37,832 bases of DNA from Bacteroidales bacterium (GTDB taxonomy: Bacteria; Bacteroidota; Bacteroidia; Bacteroidales; UBA3824): positions 1 through 37,832 of the forward strand of contig JAFYFR010000029.1 of assembly GCA_017543645.1 (NCBI GenBank). Direction: 5' to 3'. Both the position numbers and the translations under genes were made by a program. Below, one piece after another: positions 1-7,660 of the stretch. Each line of letters opens with the position of its first letter. The first letter of the stretch is position 1. The notes beneath the pieces are model-generated. The model searched no databases. It was given only the letters and a program-made list of their open reading frames with translations, and was not told where the DNA came from.

Positions 1-1
1 G

Positions 2-64
2 TGTCGCATATCGAAAATGCGTATTATCCAACAGTTAGAACTCATTAACAGATTATATGCTTAA
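2..64 (+). CDS. C-terminal tail of an upstream gene (partial)
   Basis: The second reading frame is open from the window edge to a TAA at 62-64. It encodes a 20-residue basic, amphipathic tail ending in NRLYA. Its stop lies 8 bases inside the next gene, which fits the tight overlaps seen further down this operon. The first frame is also open to a TAA at 46-48, but its residues look less like a protein end. The product cannot be identified from 20 residues. ATP-grasp proteins often precede an aldolase and a decarboxylase of this sort in glycan loci, but that is a guess from context. Confidence 0.35.
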   Translation, partial: CRISKMRIIQQLELINRLYA

Positions 65-872
65 CCTAATGTATATAACCAATTCGCCATCGGTAGCTGC
101 AATAGCACAGCGTTATGGTGTCGATTGGATATTTATAGATCTTGAAACTCTTGGTAAGGAAGAGCGTCAAAGGGATATGAACACGGTGAAGTCGCATCAT
201 ACAATCAACGACATTTCGATAATAAAGCCGATACTCACTTCATCAAAACTGCTTGTCCGTGTCAACCCAATCCATGAAGGATCGAAGGACGAAATTAATG
301 AGGTGATTCAGCGTGGCGCCGACATAGTGATGCTCCCGATGTGGAAAACCGTTCAAAACGTTGTGGATTTTCTGAGTTTTGTTAACGGACGTTGCAAAAC
401 TCTCATTCTCTTAGAAACTAAGGAGGCATGTGAAGTTTTAGACCAAGTTCTCTGTTTAAAAGGAATCGACTATATACACATAGGACTCAACGACTTACAT
501 CTGAGTTATAAAATGTCTTTCATGTTCGAGCCTTTGGCTAACGGCATGGTCGACAACCTTTGCAGCAAAATTCAAAAGAGCGGTATTCCTTATGGTTTTG
601 GTGGTATTGCCCGTATCGGCGAGGGTATTATTCCTGCCGAAAAACTGCTTATCGAACATTACAGACTGAAATCTTCAATGGCCATCCTTTCAAGAAGTTT
701 CTGCAACACAGACTTATATACAGACATTAATACAATTGAGGAAATCTTTTCGAGCAACATGAAAATTATTAGGGACTACGAAAAAAAGATGCAAGATCTT
801 AGTCCCAGCGACATTACTGAAAACCACGAAAAAATCGTTCAATGTGTTAATTCTATTGTAAATAGCAAATGA
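57..872 (+). CDS. HpcH/HpaI aldolase / citrate lyase beta-like protein
   Basis: This 271-residue cytoplasmic protein has the (beta/alpha)8 layout of the HpcH/HpaI and citrate-lyase-beta superfamily. Those enzymes make or break C-C bonds next to a pyruvate-like or CoA-ester carbonyl using a divalent metal. Visible signatures are the IDLE strand (27-30), an active-site arginine in LLVRVNP (R68), a metal-ligand glutamate in LLETKEA (E120) and the second acidic ligand in IGLNDL (D146). The start is the only ATG after an in-frame stop at 36-38. The stop overlaps the next start as ATGA, so the gene is probably translationally coupled to the PLP decarboxylase. The substrate is unknown. The setting in a glycan locus suggests it makes a keto-acid precursor or substituent, which is inference. 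Confidence 0.75.
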   Translation: MLNLMYITNSPSVAAIAQRYGVDWIFIDLETLGKEERQRDMNTVKSHHTINDISIIKPILTSSKLLVRVNPIHEGSKDEINEVIQRGADIVMLPMWKTVQNVVDFLSFVNGRCKTLILLETKEACEVLDQVLCLKGIDYIHIGLNDLHLSYKMSFMFEPLANGMVDNLCSKIQKSGIPYGFGGIARIGEGIIPAEKLLIEHYRLKSSMAILSRSFCNTDLYTDINTIEEIFSSNMKIIRDYEKKMQDLSPSDITENHEKIVQCVNSIVNSK

Positions 873-2077
873 CAACTGCTCAATTACAAAAGCTTTCAGA
901 AGAATTCGGCTCAGCATTTTATCTGCTTAGCACAGCTCAATTTAAGCAGAATTTTACCGAGTTAAAAAGCACTTTCAAAAATATCTATCCCAACACAAAT
1001 ATCGCTTACTCATACAAAACCAACTACATACCAACACTTTGCCGTGCGGTGGATTCACTCGGAGGGTTTGCCGAAGTGGTGTCGGATATGGAATTGGACA
1101 TCGCTCAGAAAATTGGCGTTGCCCCTGAAAAAATAATCTGGAACGGGCCTTATAAAAATCCGCAAAGGTTTGAGCAACTGCTGATTATGGGAGGACAAGT
1201 AAACATAGATTCCGTCCACGAACTTAGTTTGCTCAAACAAATTTCGGCAAAATATCCTAAACACACATTAAATATAGGTGTCAGAGTAAATTTTGAAATC
1301 AACGACAACACAGTTTCACGATTCGGTATTGACGTTGAGTCACAAGATTTTACAGATACGCTTAAAATAATAAAGCAGTTACCCAACGTAAATCTTATCG
1401 GAGTCCAGTGCCATTACGCCACACGGAGATTAGAAACTTGGAAACCGCGTGCCGAAAAGATGCTCAATCTGCTCGACAGCATTGGCATTATACCTCAACG
1501 AATAGATCTGGGCGGAGGTCTTTATGGCAAGATAGACGAATCGCTAAAGAAACAGTTCAACGCTTATATTCCTACATATCAAGAATATGCAGAGGCTGTA
1601 GCACCATTATTTGCCTCTAAGTATAAAGATTTACAAAATCCACCTTTGTTGCTGATTGAACCCGGCAGCGCGTTGGTGGGCGACTGTATGAGTTTTGTTG
1701 CCAAGGTAGAAACCATCAAAAACATTCGCGGCAACAATATTGCTACCCTCCACGGCAGCACTCACAATATCAATATCAATGGGAAAAACCCGCCGCTGAC
1801 TATTTATCCCCTTTCCAAAAACCGTCATGAATACGCCGACATCAACCTTGTCGGCTACACCTGCATCGAAAGTGATGTTTTGTACCGCGGTTACAACGGA
1901 CTGCTCGGCGAAGGCGACTTTGTGGAATTCGGCAATGCCGGTTCGTATTCCATCGTGTTGAAACCGCCGTTTATTTTGCCCAATTTCCCTGTAATCGACA
2001 TCAGCCAAGGCAAAACCATCCTTATAAAACGCGGCGAAACATTTGACGATATTTTCCATACGTATTCGTTTGCATAA
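869..2077 (+). CDS. PLP-dependent decarboxylase, LysA/ornithine decarboxylase fold (fold type III)
   Basis: The 402-residue protein has an alanine-racemase-like PLP barrel followed by a beta domain, as in diaminopimelate, ornithine and carboxynorspermidine decarboxylases. K50 in AYSYKTN is the expected Schiff-base lysine. Further signatures are SRFGI, the cofactor-ring histidine in VQCHYA, the phosphate-binding LGGGLYG, LIEPGSALVG where the family usually has EPGR, the CIESD motif with the active-site cysteine and aspartate, and a tyrosine in GNAGSYS. The arginine-to-serine change in EPGS points to a substrate other than diaminopimelate. It overlaps the aldolase gene by 4 bases and is followed after 2 bases by the sugar transferase. 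This is therefore more likely a glycan or small-molecule tailoring enzyme than the housekeeping lysA. Confidence 0.8.
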   Translation: MTTAQLQKLSEEFGSAFYLLSTAQFKQNFTELKSTFKNIYPNTNIAYSYKTNYIPTLCRAVDSLGGFAEVVSDMELDIAQKIGVAPEKIIWNGPYKNPQRFEQLLIMGGQVNIDSVHELSLLKQISAKYPKHTLNIGVRVNFEINDNTVSRFGIDVESQDFTDTLKIIKQLPNVNLIGVQCHYATRRLETWKPRAEKMLNLLDSIGIIPQRIDLGGGLYGKIDESLKKQFNAYIPTYQEYAEAVAPLFASKYKDLQNPPLLLIEPGSALVGDCMSFVAKVETIKNIRGNNIATLHGSTHNININGKNPPLTIYPLSKNRHEYADINLVGYTCIESDVLYRGYNGLLGEGDFVEFGNAGSYSIVLKPPFILPNFPVIDISQGKTILIKRGETFDDIFHTYSFA

Positions 2078-2079
2078 TC

Positions 2080-2757
2080 ATGTTCAGCCTATTTATTAAA
2101 AGGCTTTTCGATATTGTAAGCAGCACGGTAGCAGTAATTTTGCTTTTTCCTTTCGGATTAATTGTCGCTGTTGCTATCAAATTAGATTCCAAAGGACCTG
2201 TTTTTTTTGCACAAGACCGCCGCACAAAAAACGGAAAGATTTTTAAAATGCTTAAATTCCGTTCGATGGTAACCGATGCCGAAAAACAAGGTACCGGACT
2301 TTTCTCCTACGACAACGACCCTCGTGTTACCAAAGTAGGACGCTTTATCCGTAAGACAAGCATCGACGAACTTCCTCAGTTGCTGAATGTTATTAAAGGC
2401 GACATCTCTATCGTAGGACCTCGTCCGTGCGTTTCATACGAACTTGGCGACTTCGATACATTAAACAAAAAATACAAAAAACGTTTTCAGGTAAAGGGAG
2501 GCATCACTGGTCTGGCGCAAGTAAAGGGTCGCAACGAAAACTCTTGGGACGAGAAGGTAACACTTGATAATCAATATGTTGACCTTTTCGCTAAAGAAGG
2601 ATTCTGGCTCGACATTAAAATAATGTGGTGGACTGTTTTTAAAGTTTTTGCCAAGAAAAACATCAATGAATCAAAAATTTCGGAAGATATGTCGGACATC
2701 GAATCGGCAGAACTTTCCGACGAAGAGGTAAAAAGAATTGCTCATCTCCCCGATTAA
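2080..2757 (+). CDS. Initiating sugar-phosphate transferase (monotopic phosphoglycosyl transferase)
   Basis: This 225-residue membrane enzyme moves a sugar phosphate from a nucleotide sugar to undecaprenyl phosphate, the first committed step of surface-glycan assembly. It is the short PglC/WbaP-C-terminal form: one hydrophobic re-entrant helix (about 10-32) and then the catalytic domain. The family motifs KFRSM, the DE dyad in SIDELPQLLNVIKGD, IVGPRP and GGITGLAQV are all present. A charged C-terminal extension of some 30 residues, rich in serine and glutamate, follows the usual end. It starts 2 bases after the decarboxylase stop. Its presence marks the locus as capsule, O-antigen or general glycosylation. 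The sugar specificity cannot be read from the sequence. Confidence 0.93.
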   Translation: MFSLFIKRLFDIVSSTVAVILLFPFGLIVAVAIKLDSKGPVFFAQDRRTKNGKIFKMLKFRSMVTDAEKQGTGLFSYDNDPRVTKVGRFIRKTSIDELPQLLNVIKGDISIVGPRPCVSYELGDFDTLNKKYKKRFQVKGGITGLAQVKGRNENSWDEKVTLDNQYVDLFAKEGFWLDIKIMWWTVFKVFAKKNINESKISEDMSDIESAELSDEEVKRIAHLPD

Positions 2758-2768
2758 TTATACATAAC

Positions 2769-3380
2769 ATGAAAAGAATTAAACGGTTTCTTCGTGGTGT
2801 AACATTGTTAGCTAAATCGATTTTCATAGAAAAACCCAAAGGAATTGATTTCTCTTTACGACAAAAGACACACAATATTCATGCAGAAGGAAACAATGGC
2901 TATGCTTTGACACAAAAAAAAGCATTCGACAACATTATGAAACTTATCGACATAAATGAAAATGACTGTTTTATTGACATAGGCTGTGGCAAAGGCGCAA
3001 CACTTTATTATGCCACAAAATATCCGTTTAAACGAATTGCAGGTATTGAGATAGAACCCAGTCTTTATAACATTGCACAAAAAAACTTTAAAACATTAAA
3101 ACTACCTGATATTGAATTATTTAATGATAATGCGCTATCTTTTGATAAATATAGTCAATTTAATGTGTATTTTTTATTCAACCCATTTTCAACAGATATT
3201 TATAAACAAGTAATTGATAAATTGGCTATTACAGACAATAGTGAGTTTAATAAAGTGTATCTTATTTGCTATGGTGATTCTCCCACAGATTATATTGCAC
3301 AATATAACAGATGGGAATTACTTTATGATTATATAGACAATGTCCGTGTTACAAATGTACATGTTTGGAAAAAAAAATGA
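2769..3380 (+). CDS. Class I SAM-dependent methyltransferase
   Basis: The 203-residue protein has a basic N-terminal segment and then a Rossmann-like methyltransferase core. Motif I is IDIGCGKGATL (about 69-79), followed by the acidic end of strand 2 in AGIEIEP, and an NPF motif in LFNPFS that sits where DPPY/NPPF-type catalytic loops lie. It may methylate a sugar or an amino substituent made by its neighbours, but nothing in the sequence fixes the substrate. Base composition is clearly more AT-rich than the flanking genes, which suggests separate acquisition. Its stop overlaps the next start as ATGA, right after a run of nine A. Confidence 0.75.
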   Translation: MKRIKRFLRGVTLLAKSIFIEKPKGIDFSLRQKTHNIHAEGNNGYALTQKKAFDNIMKLIDINENDCFIDIGCGKGATLYYATKYPFKRIAGIEIEPSLYNIAQKNFKTLKLPDIELFNDNALSFDKYSQFNVYFLFNPFSTDIYKQVIDKLAITDNSEFNKVYLICYGDSPTDYIAQYNRWELLYDYIDNVRVTNVHVWKKK

Positions 3381-4303
3381 ATTCTGCCGTATCTAACCGC
3401 CAAATATGGCTTAATGGAGAAATTATCAACGTCAACGACGCAAAAATAAACGTTTTGTCGCCGTCGGCTCAGTTCGGACTCAACGTGTTCGAAGGCATAC
3501 GCTGCTATTTCAACCAAGAACGCAACCAGCTGTATGCGTTTAGGTTAAAAGAACATTACCGCCGGTTGATTCAGTCGGTAAGGCTTTTGCAGATTGAAGA
3601 AAAATATAACGCAGAACAAATGCAAGATGCGTTGTTCCAAGTGGTTAAGGCAAACAACTACCGCGAAGACATAGCTGTAAGGCAGACCATTTTTGTTGAC
3701 GGTTTCGGAACATGGCATTCGAGCGAAAAAGCCGGAATGTTTGTCTCTCCAATCGCTAAGGCAAAGACCAACCCCGAATACAACAAGAAAGGCTTGAACT
3801 GTTGCGTAAGTTCTTGGCGCAGAATCAGCGACAATGTGCTTTCGCCGCGAATCAAATGCGGTGCCAACTATATCAACAGCCGCATGGCTCAGCGTGAGGC
3901 ACTTAGAAACGGCTACGATACTACTATTTTCCTAAACGAGTTTGGCAAAGTTTCCGAAGGTCCAGGCTCGTGCATCTTTATTGTAAAAAACGGCGAACTG
4001 ATAACACCTCTCTTTACCGACAGCGTTTTGGAGAGCATCACACGCGACACCATATTAACTCTCGCCCGCGAAAACGATATTAAAACTGCGGAACGCACTA
4101 TCGATCGCACCGAGCTTTACACTGCCGACGAGGCGTTTCTCTGTGGTTCGGCTATGGAGATAACACCCATTGTTTCTGTGGATAAATACCTTATTAACAA
4201 CGGAGTAGAAGGCTCGTTAACACATAACCTGCACAAAAAATATCTCGAATGTGTTTGCGGCGACAATCCCCTTCACACCGATTGGCTAACACCTATATAT
4301 TAG
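3377..4303 (+). CDS. ilvE: Branched-chain amino acid aminotransferase (class IV)
   Basis: This 308-residue fold-type IV PLP enzyme interconverts leucine, isoleucine or valine with their 2-keto acids using glutamate/2-oxoglutarate. The N-terminus has the IlvE signature WLNGEI and the FGLNVFEGIR turn. K160 in IKCGANY is the PLP lysine. NGYDTTIFLN, SEGPGSCIF and SITRDT follow in the usual order. I chose ATG 3377, which overlaps the methyltransferase stop, over an upstream TTG at 3365. Length and motifs fit a normal IlvE, but D-amino acid aminotransferases and aminodeoxychorismate lyases share the fold. Its place inside a glycan cluster could mean housekeeping by chance or supply of an amino/keto acid to the cluster. 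Confidence 0.85.
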   Translation: MNSAVSNRQIWLNGEIINVNDAKINVLSPSAQFGLNVFEGIRCYFNQERNQLYAFRLKEHYRRLIQSVRLLQIEEKYNAEQMQDALFQVVKANNYREDIAVRQTIFVDGFGTWHSSEKAGMFVSPIAKAKTNPEYNKKGLNCCVSSWRRISDNVLSPRIKCGANYINSRMAQREALRNGYDTTIFLNEFGKVSEGPGSCIFIVKNGELITPLFTDSVLESITRDTILTLARENDIKTAERTIDRTELYTADEAFLCGSAMEITPIVSVDKYLINNGVEGSLTHNLHKKYLECVCGDNPLHTDWLTPIY

Positions 4304-4304
4304 T

Positions 4305-5069
4305 ATGTCTGAGGAGTTCGGCAACAACACTGTTTCGGTAATAATGCCGGTCTACAATGCGGCAAAATATCTTGAAACATCGTTGTTGTCTATAACCAAC
4401 CAAACATACAAAGACTGGGAACTTGTTTTGGTAGATGACTGTTCCACAGATAGTTCGCCAGAAATAATCGCCAAGTTTCAATCACAGAATCCAAACATAA
4501 CCTATCACCGTTTGGAAGAGAACCAAGGTGCTGCCGTTGCAAGAAATACAGCTTTGAATATAGCCAAAGGCAGATTTGTGGCATTTTTGGATAGCGACGA
4601 TGTTTGGGAACCGCAAAAACTCGAATGTCAGATGGCATTTATGAACCAAAACGGCGCATTTGCCTCTTGCACAGCCTCCGACACTATCGACGACGACGGC
4701 AACCCCCTCGGCAAAATCCGACATGTTAATGACACAATCGGCTATAAGTTTCTGTTACACAACACAATGATTTCAACTTCTACAGTAATTGTAGATAGGG
4801 AAAAGGCAGGAAGGTTTAAAATGCCTCTGCTCCGTTCGGGACAGGATTACGCCACTTGGCTCATGCTGATGCGCTCAGGCAATGTTTTCAGAGGCATCAA
4901 CCAAGTGTTAACACATTACCGAATTAGCACAAAATCATTATCGTCCAACAAGTTAGACAGTCTTAGACAAATATATCAGATTCAAACCAAGTTTGAAAAC
5001 ATAGGTAGATTTTCAGCAATAATTAATACAGGGCGTTTTGCTTTTAACGCTCTGAAAAAAAGGATATAA
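4305..5069 (+). CDS. Family 2 glycosyltransferase
   Basis: A GT-A fold inverting glycosyltransferase of 254 residues. The N-terminal nucleotide-sugar-binding part reads SVIMPVYNAAKYL, followed by LVLVDDCSTD, then NQGAAVARN and the metal-binding DSDD (96-99) in AFLDSDDVW. The general base region is around GQDYATWLML, typical of the family. There is no membrane helix beyond a short C-terminal amphipathic stretch, so it probably works at the inner face of the cytoplasmic membrane, extending the lipid-linked glycan begun by the sugar transferase. The start lies one base after the aminotransferase stop. Donor and acceptor are unknown. Confidence 0.92.
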   Translation: MSEEFGNNTVSVIMPVYNAAKYLETSLLSITNQTYKDWELVLVDDCSTDSSPEIIAKFQSQNPNITYHRLEENQGAAVARNTALNIAKGRFVAFLDSDDVWEPQKLECQMAFMNQNGAFASCTASDTIDDDGNPLGKIRHVNDTIGYKFLLHNTMISTSTVIVDREKAGRFKMPLLRSGQDYATWLMLMRSGNVFRGINQVLTHYRISTKSLSSNKLDSLRQIYQIQTKFENIGRFSAIINTGRFAFNALKKRI

Positions 5070-5165
5070 AACTATCAAAAGATAATCATTCTCATTCCAA
5101 TGTCGGCGATTGCCGAAACAGCCGGACCGGTATCGCGGTGCAGAAGGATTGCCGAGGTCATCTAA
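5070..5165 (+). pseudogene. Remnant of the N-terminus of a GT-B glycosyltransferase gene
   Basis: After the preceding stop, the same frame continues with a hydrophobic strand (KIIILIP) running into MSAIAETAGP and SRCRRIAEVI, then a TAA at 5163-5165. This strand-loop-helix pattern is what I would expect at the N-terminus of UDP-glycosyltransferase-like GT-B enzymes, where MSAxAET-GP loops precede the first helix. Only about 30 codons survive and no ATG precedes the strand. It therefore looks like a deletion remnant of a third glycosyltransferase rather than a working gene. An ATG at 5100 would give a 21-residue peptide. The similarity is judged from memory, without a search. Confidence 0.45.
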
Positions 5166-5184
5166 CTAATTAACCGTCAACATT

Positions 5185-5955
5185 TTGGTATATGATTTTG
5201 TATTTGTAGTATTGGTTTACCGCAACACTAAAGATTTGGAAGATTTTTTCCATTATTTGAAAACTCCCAATTCCAAAGTGCTGGTGGTAAATAGTTTTTA
5301 CAACGAGGCAACACAAGCAATATTTGAGCAAATCGCACTTGCCCACAATGCCGACTTTATCAATGTGGAAAACAAGGGCTACGGCTTCGGCAACAACCGT
5401 GGCTGCGAGTATGCGATAAAAAAATATAACTTCCGTTATCTGATAATCTCCAACGCGGACATTGAAATTCAAAAGCTTGACATCAACCAATTATCCGACA
5501 AGCACATTACCGCTCCAAAAATAGTTACACTGAAAGGCAAAAAACAGAATCCCTATCTGCCATATTATTCAAAACTATACGAAAATCTTAAGCACTTCCT
5601 CATCAAACGGAAAAGCAAACTTACATTTATATGCTGGATTATCAGTAGGTTGATGCGAGAATTATATCTGCTTTTTCACAAAAAAGGATATGTGTTTGCT
5701 GCTCATGGAGCTTTTTTTATAATGCCACACGACATTTTACAAAAACTGTTTCCTCTATACAACGAGCGGATGTTCCTATTTGTAGAAGAGATGCATTTGG
5801 CTATGTTAGCAAAGAAAAACGGCATAAAATTTTATTACGATTCGTCGATAACGGTAAAGCACAAAGAAGACGGCAGTGTTTCGTTCCTTAACAACGAAAA
5901 CGATATTCAAAACCAATCGTATCTCGAGTTTTACAACTCTTGGTTCGTCAAATAG
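5185..5955 (+). CDS. Family 2 glycosyltransferase (rhamnosyltransferase-like)
   Basis: A 256-residue GT-A type protein. It opens with a strand (FVFVVLVYRN), then VENKGYGFGNNRG (the nucleotide-binding NxGxGxxNN pattern of rhamnosyltransferase-like GT2 enzymes) and ISNADIEI (89-95), which stands in for the DxD metal site. HGAFFIMP and FLFVEEMHLAMLAKKNG correspond to the acceptor side and the catalytic-base region. No in-frame ATG is available near the N-terminus. A TTG at 5185 gives the expected N-terminus, and an in-frame stop at 5167-5169 limits any extension. It is the last gene of the glycan run and is followed by a strong terminator. Confidence 0.82.
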   Translation: MVYDFVFVVLVYRNTKDLEDFFHYLKTPNSKVLVVNSFYNEATQAIFEQIALAHNADFINVENKGYGFGNNRGCEYAIKKYNFRYLIISNADIEIQKLDINQLSDKHITAPKIVTLKGKKQNPYLPYYSKLYENLKHFLIKRKSKLTFICWIISRLMRELYLLFHKKGYVFAAHGAFFIMPHDILQKLFPLYNERMFLFVEEMHLAMLAKKNGIKFYYDSSITVKHKEDGSVSFLNNENDIQNQSYLEFYNSWFVK

Positions 5956-5973
5956 CATTAATACTCACCCCAC

Positions 5974-6014
5974 AAAAAATCCTCGTAGAATCTAATTCCA
6001 CGAGGATTTTTTTT
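5974..6014. terminator. Bidirectional rho-independent terminator
   Basis: A stem of AATCCTCGT (5979-5987 region) pairs with ACGAGGATT, with A-tract on the left and T-tract on the right. The hairpin is therefore followed by a U-run on either strand. It ends the plus-strand glycan operon and is also the first terminator downstream of rimO on the minus strand. Confidence 0.85.
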
Positions 6015-6170
6015 AGGAAAAAAGTTTAATAGTTTGTTGTTATTGCATCCCTTGTCAAAACAAATAATTATAAAAAGAAGTTTCAAAATCAAAAAAAAGT
6101 TTGATTAGATTGCTATCTCAATAAATATATATAAATAATTTAGGTATTGTTAATGGTTCTAATTTTATAA
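5974..6170 (-). ncRNA. Candidate 3'-UTR-derived small RNA downstream of rimO
   Basis: A perfect -7 box on the minus strand (6176-6183) just after the rimO stop and the bidirectional terminator at 5974-6014 would bracket a transcript of roughly 190 nt. No usable reading frame is present in it: the only ATG found is followed directly by CAA and a stop. No recognised RNA family is apparent, and a clear -33 box is missing. The call rests on promoter and terminator spacing only. Confidence 0.2.
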
Positions 6171-6175
6171 CGGTA

Positions 6176-6183
6176 CAAAGGTA
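6176..6183 (-). promoter_or_regulatory. Bacteroidota -7 box (TACCTTTG) inside the rimO 3' region
   Basis: Read on the minus strand, these bases match TAnnTTTG exactly and continue TACC. They lie 24 bases past the rimO stop and point away from rimO, towards the terminator at 5974-6014. No TTTG is visible at the -33 distance. Confidence 0.35.
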
Positions 6184-6206
6184 GCGCATATATCCTGATG
6201 TTGTAA

Positions 6207-7520
6207 TTATTCATTTTGTTCATTTTGCCGAACAGGAACGGCATAAAGGTCAAACTCTTCAGCATCAATAATTTGTACCGTGAAATATTTTCCGATTTTT
6301 AAGTCTTCGGCATCAGAAATCTTTATCAGCACCTCGTTGTCCACTTCGGGCGAATCCTGCATGGTGCGTCCAACATAGTAATCGCCTTCGGTGCGGTCGA
6401 TAACTATTTCGTACTCCTTGCCTATCTTGGCAATATTGAGCTCGAGCGAAATCTTCTGCTGTATGCTCATAATTCTATCTGCACGGCGTTGTTTCTCTTT
6501 TTGTGAAATGCGGTCGCGATAATGCTCCGCGCTGAAAGTGCCTTCTTCCGCAGAATAGGTGAAAACGCCAAGACGGTCGAACCTCGTCTGTTTTACAAAC
6601 TCCTCCAATTCGGCAAACGCCAAATCTGTCTCGCCCGGAAATCCTACCAACAAACTGGTTCTTAGCGCAATATCAGGTACAGCGCAACGGATTTTGGATA
6701 TCAGTTCCAAAGTTTCCTGCTTGGTATGTCCGCGTTTCATCTTGGCAAGCACACGGTCGTGGATATGCTGTAGGGGAATGTCCAAATAATGACATATTTT
6801 AGTGCTGCTTTTCATCAGCTCCAACACCTCCAAAGGGAAATTGTTGGGGTAGGTGTAATGCAGACGAATCCAACGCACCTTGGCGATTTTTTCCAACTCG
6901 GTCAACAGCCTCGGCAACGCATATTCACCATAAATATCTTTGCCATAATAACTTAAATCCTGAGCAATAAGGTTAAACTCAGTTGTGCCGTTATCTGCCA
7001 AAAGCGTTACCTCATTAACTATATCTTCAATCGTACGCGACACATAACGTCCTCTTATATAAGGAATTGCACAAAAAGCGCACATTCTGTTGCACCCTTC
7101 TGCAATTTTGATATAGGCGTAATGCTTGGGAGTGGATATTTTTCTAACGCCGTTACAACTAACTGATTCACAACATTCAAGTTTATCCAAAATGGCATCA
7201 AGACTGTTTACACCGAAAAACTCGTCCACTTCGGGAATCTCTTTTACCAGCTCCTTTTTGTAACGCTCAGAGAGGCAGCCGAACACAAAAAGGTTTTCAA
7301 TTTCTCCTTCATGCTTCATCCGTGCATATTCCAGTATCGTGTCGATAGACTCCTGCTTGGCGTCGAGAATAAATCCGCAAGTGTTGATAACCACGATGTC
7401 GGCGTTTCCGTGTTCGCCATACACCACATTATATTTAGCGTTAAGCCGCGTGGCAAGATCTTCGCTGTCAACAGTGTTCTTGCTGCAGCCGAGGGTTATT
7501 ATCGAAATGGTTTTCTTCAT
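6207..7520 (-). CDS. rimO: Ribosomal protein S12 methylthiotransferase RimO
   Basis: A radical-SAM enzyme of 437 residues that adds a methylthio group to an aspartate of ribosomal protein S12. The N-terminal UPF0004 domain carries the three cysteines of the auxiliary 4Fe-4S cluster (C12 in TLGCSKN, C48 in NTCGF, C82 in FGCLSERY). The radical-SAM CxxxCxxC motif is C143/C147/C150 in EGCNRMCAFCAIP. The C-terminal TRAM domain follows, from about 370 on. SKNTVDSE at the N-terminus separates RimO from MiaB. Length is normal for the family. It is read as a single gene divergent from the VOC gene, with its own promoter at 7542-7574. Confidence 0.97.
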   Translation of the reverse strand: MKKTISIITLGCSKNTVDSEDLATRLNAKYNVVYGEHGNADIVVINTCGFILDAKQESIDTILEYARMKHEGEIENLFVFGCLSERYKKELVKEIPEVDEFFGVNSLDAILDKLECCESVSCNGVRKISTPKHYAYIKIAEGCNRMCAFCAIPYIRGRYVSRTIEDIVNEVTLLADNGTTEFNLIAQDLSYYGKDIYGEYALPRLLTELEKIAKVRWIRLHYTYPNNFPLEVLELMKSSTKICHYLDIPLQHIHDRVLAKMKRGHTKQETLELISKIRCAVPDIALRTSLLVGFPGETDLAFAELEEFVKQTRFDRLGVFTYSAEEGTFSAEHYRDRISQKEKQRRADRIMSIQQKISLELNIAKIGKEYEIVIDRTEGDYYVGRTMQDSPEVDNEVLIKISDAEDLKIGKYFTVQIIDAEEFDLYAVPVRQNEQNE

Positions 7521-7541
7521 TGGTTCAAATATTTATGGGCG

Positions 7542-7574
7542 CAAAATTACTAAAAAACAGACATTTTCTCCAAA
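7542..7574 (-). promoter_or_regulatory. Promoter of rimO
   Basis: On the minus strand a -7 box TAATTTTG (7542-7549) is preceded by TTTG (7571-7574) with a 21-base spacer. This matches the Bacteroidota -33/-7 arrangement. It lies 22 bases upstream of the rimO ATG. Confidence 0.65.
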
Positions 7575-7632
7575 AAAAGCTATTATCATTATTTTTTCTA
7601 CTTTTTTAGGCACAAGTATTCAATTATTTTAT

Positions 7633-7640
7633 TAGATTTG
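7633..7640 (+). promoter_or_regulatory. -7 box of the VOC-PLP enzyme operon
   Basis: TAGATTTG matches TAnnTTTG exactly and lies 20 bases before the ATG at 7661. The -33 region holds only a T-rich stretch (7602-7608). Confidence 0.6.
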
Positions 7641-7660
7641 CAAAAAAAACAACATTAGAT

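Noticed and set aside
5100..5165. 21-codon ORF with ATG 5100
   Set aside because: The conserved-looking strand begins upstream of this ATG, so it is better explained as a glycosyltransferase remnant.
6015..6206. A riboswitch or small peptide gene in the gap after the glycan operon
   Set aside because: No conserved riboswitch core or usable reading frame was visible; only the promoter/terminator layout is reported.
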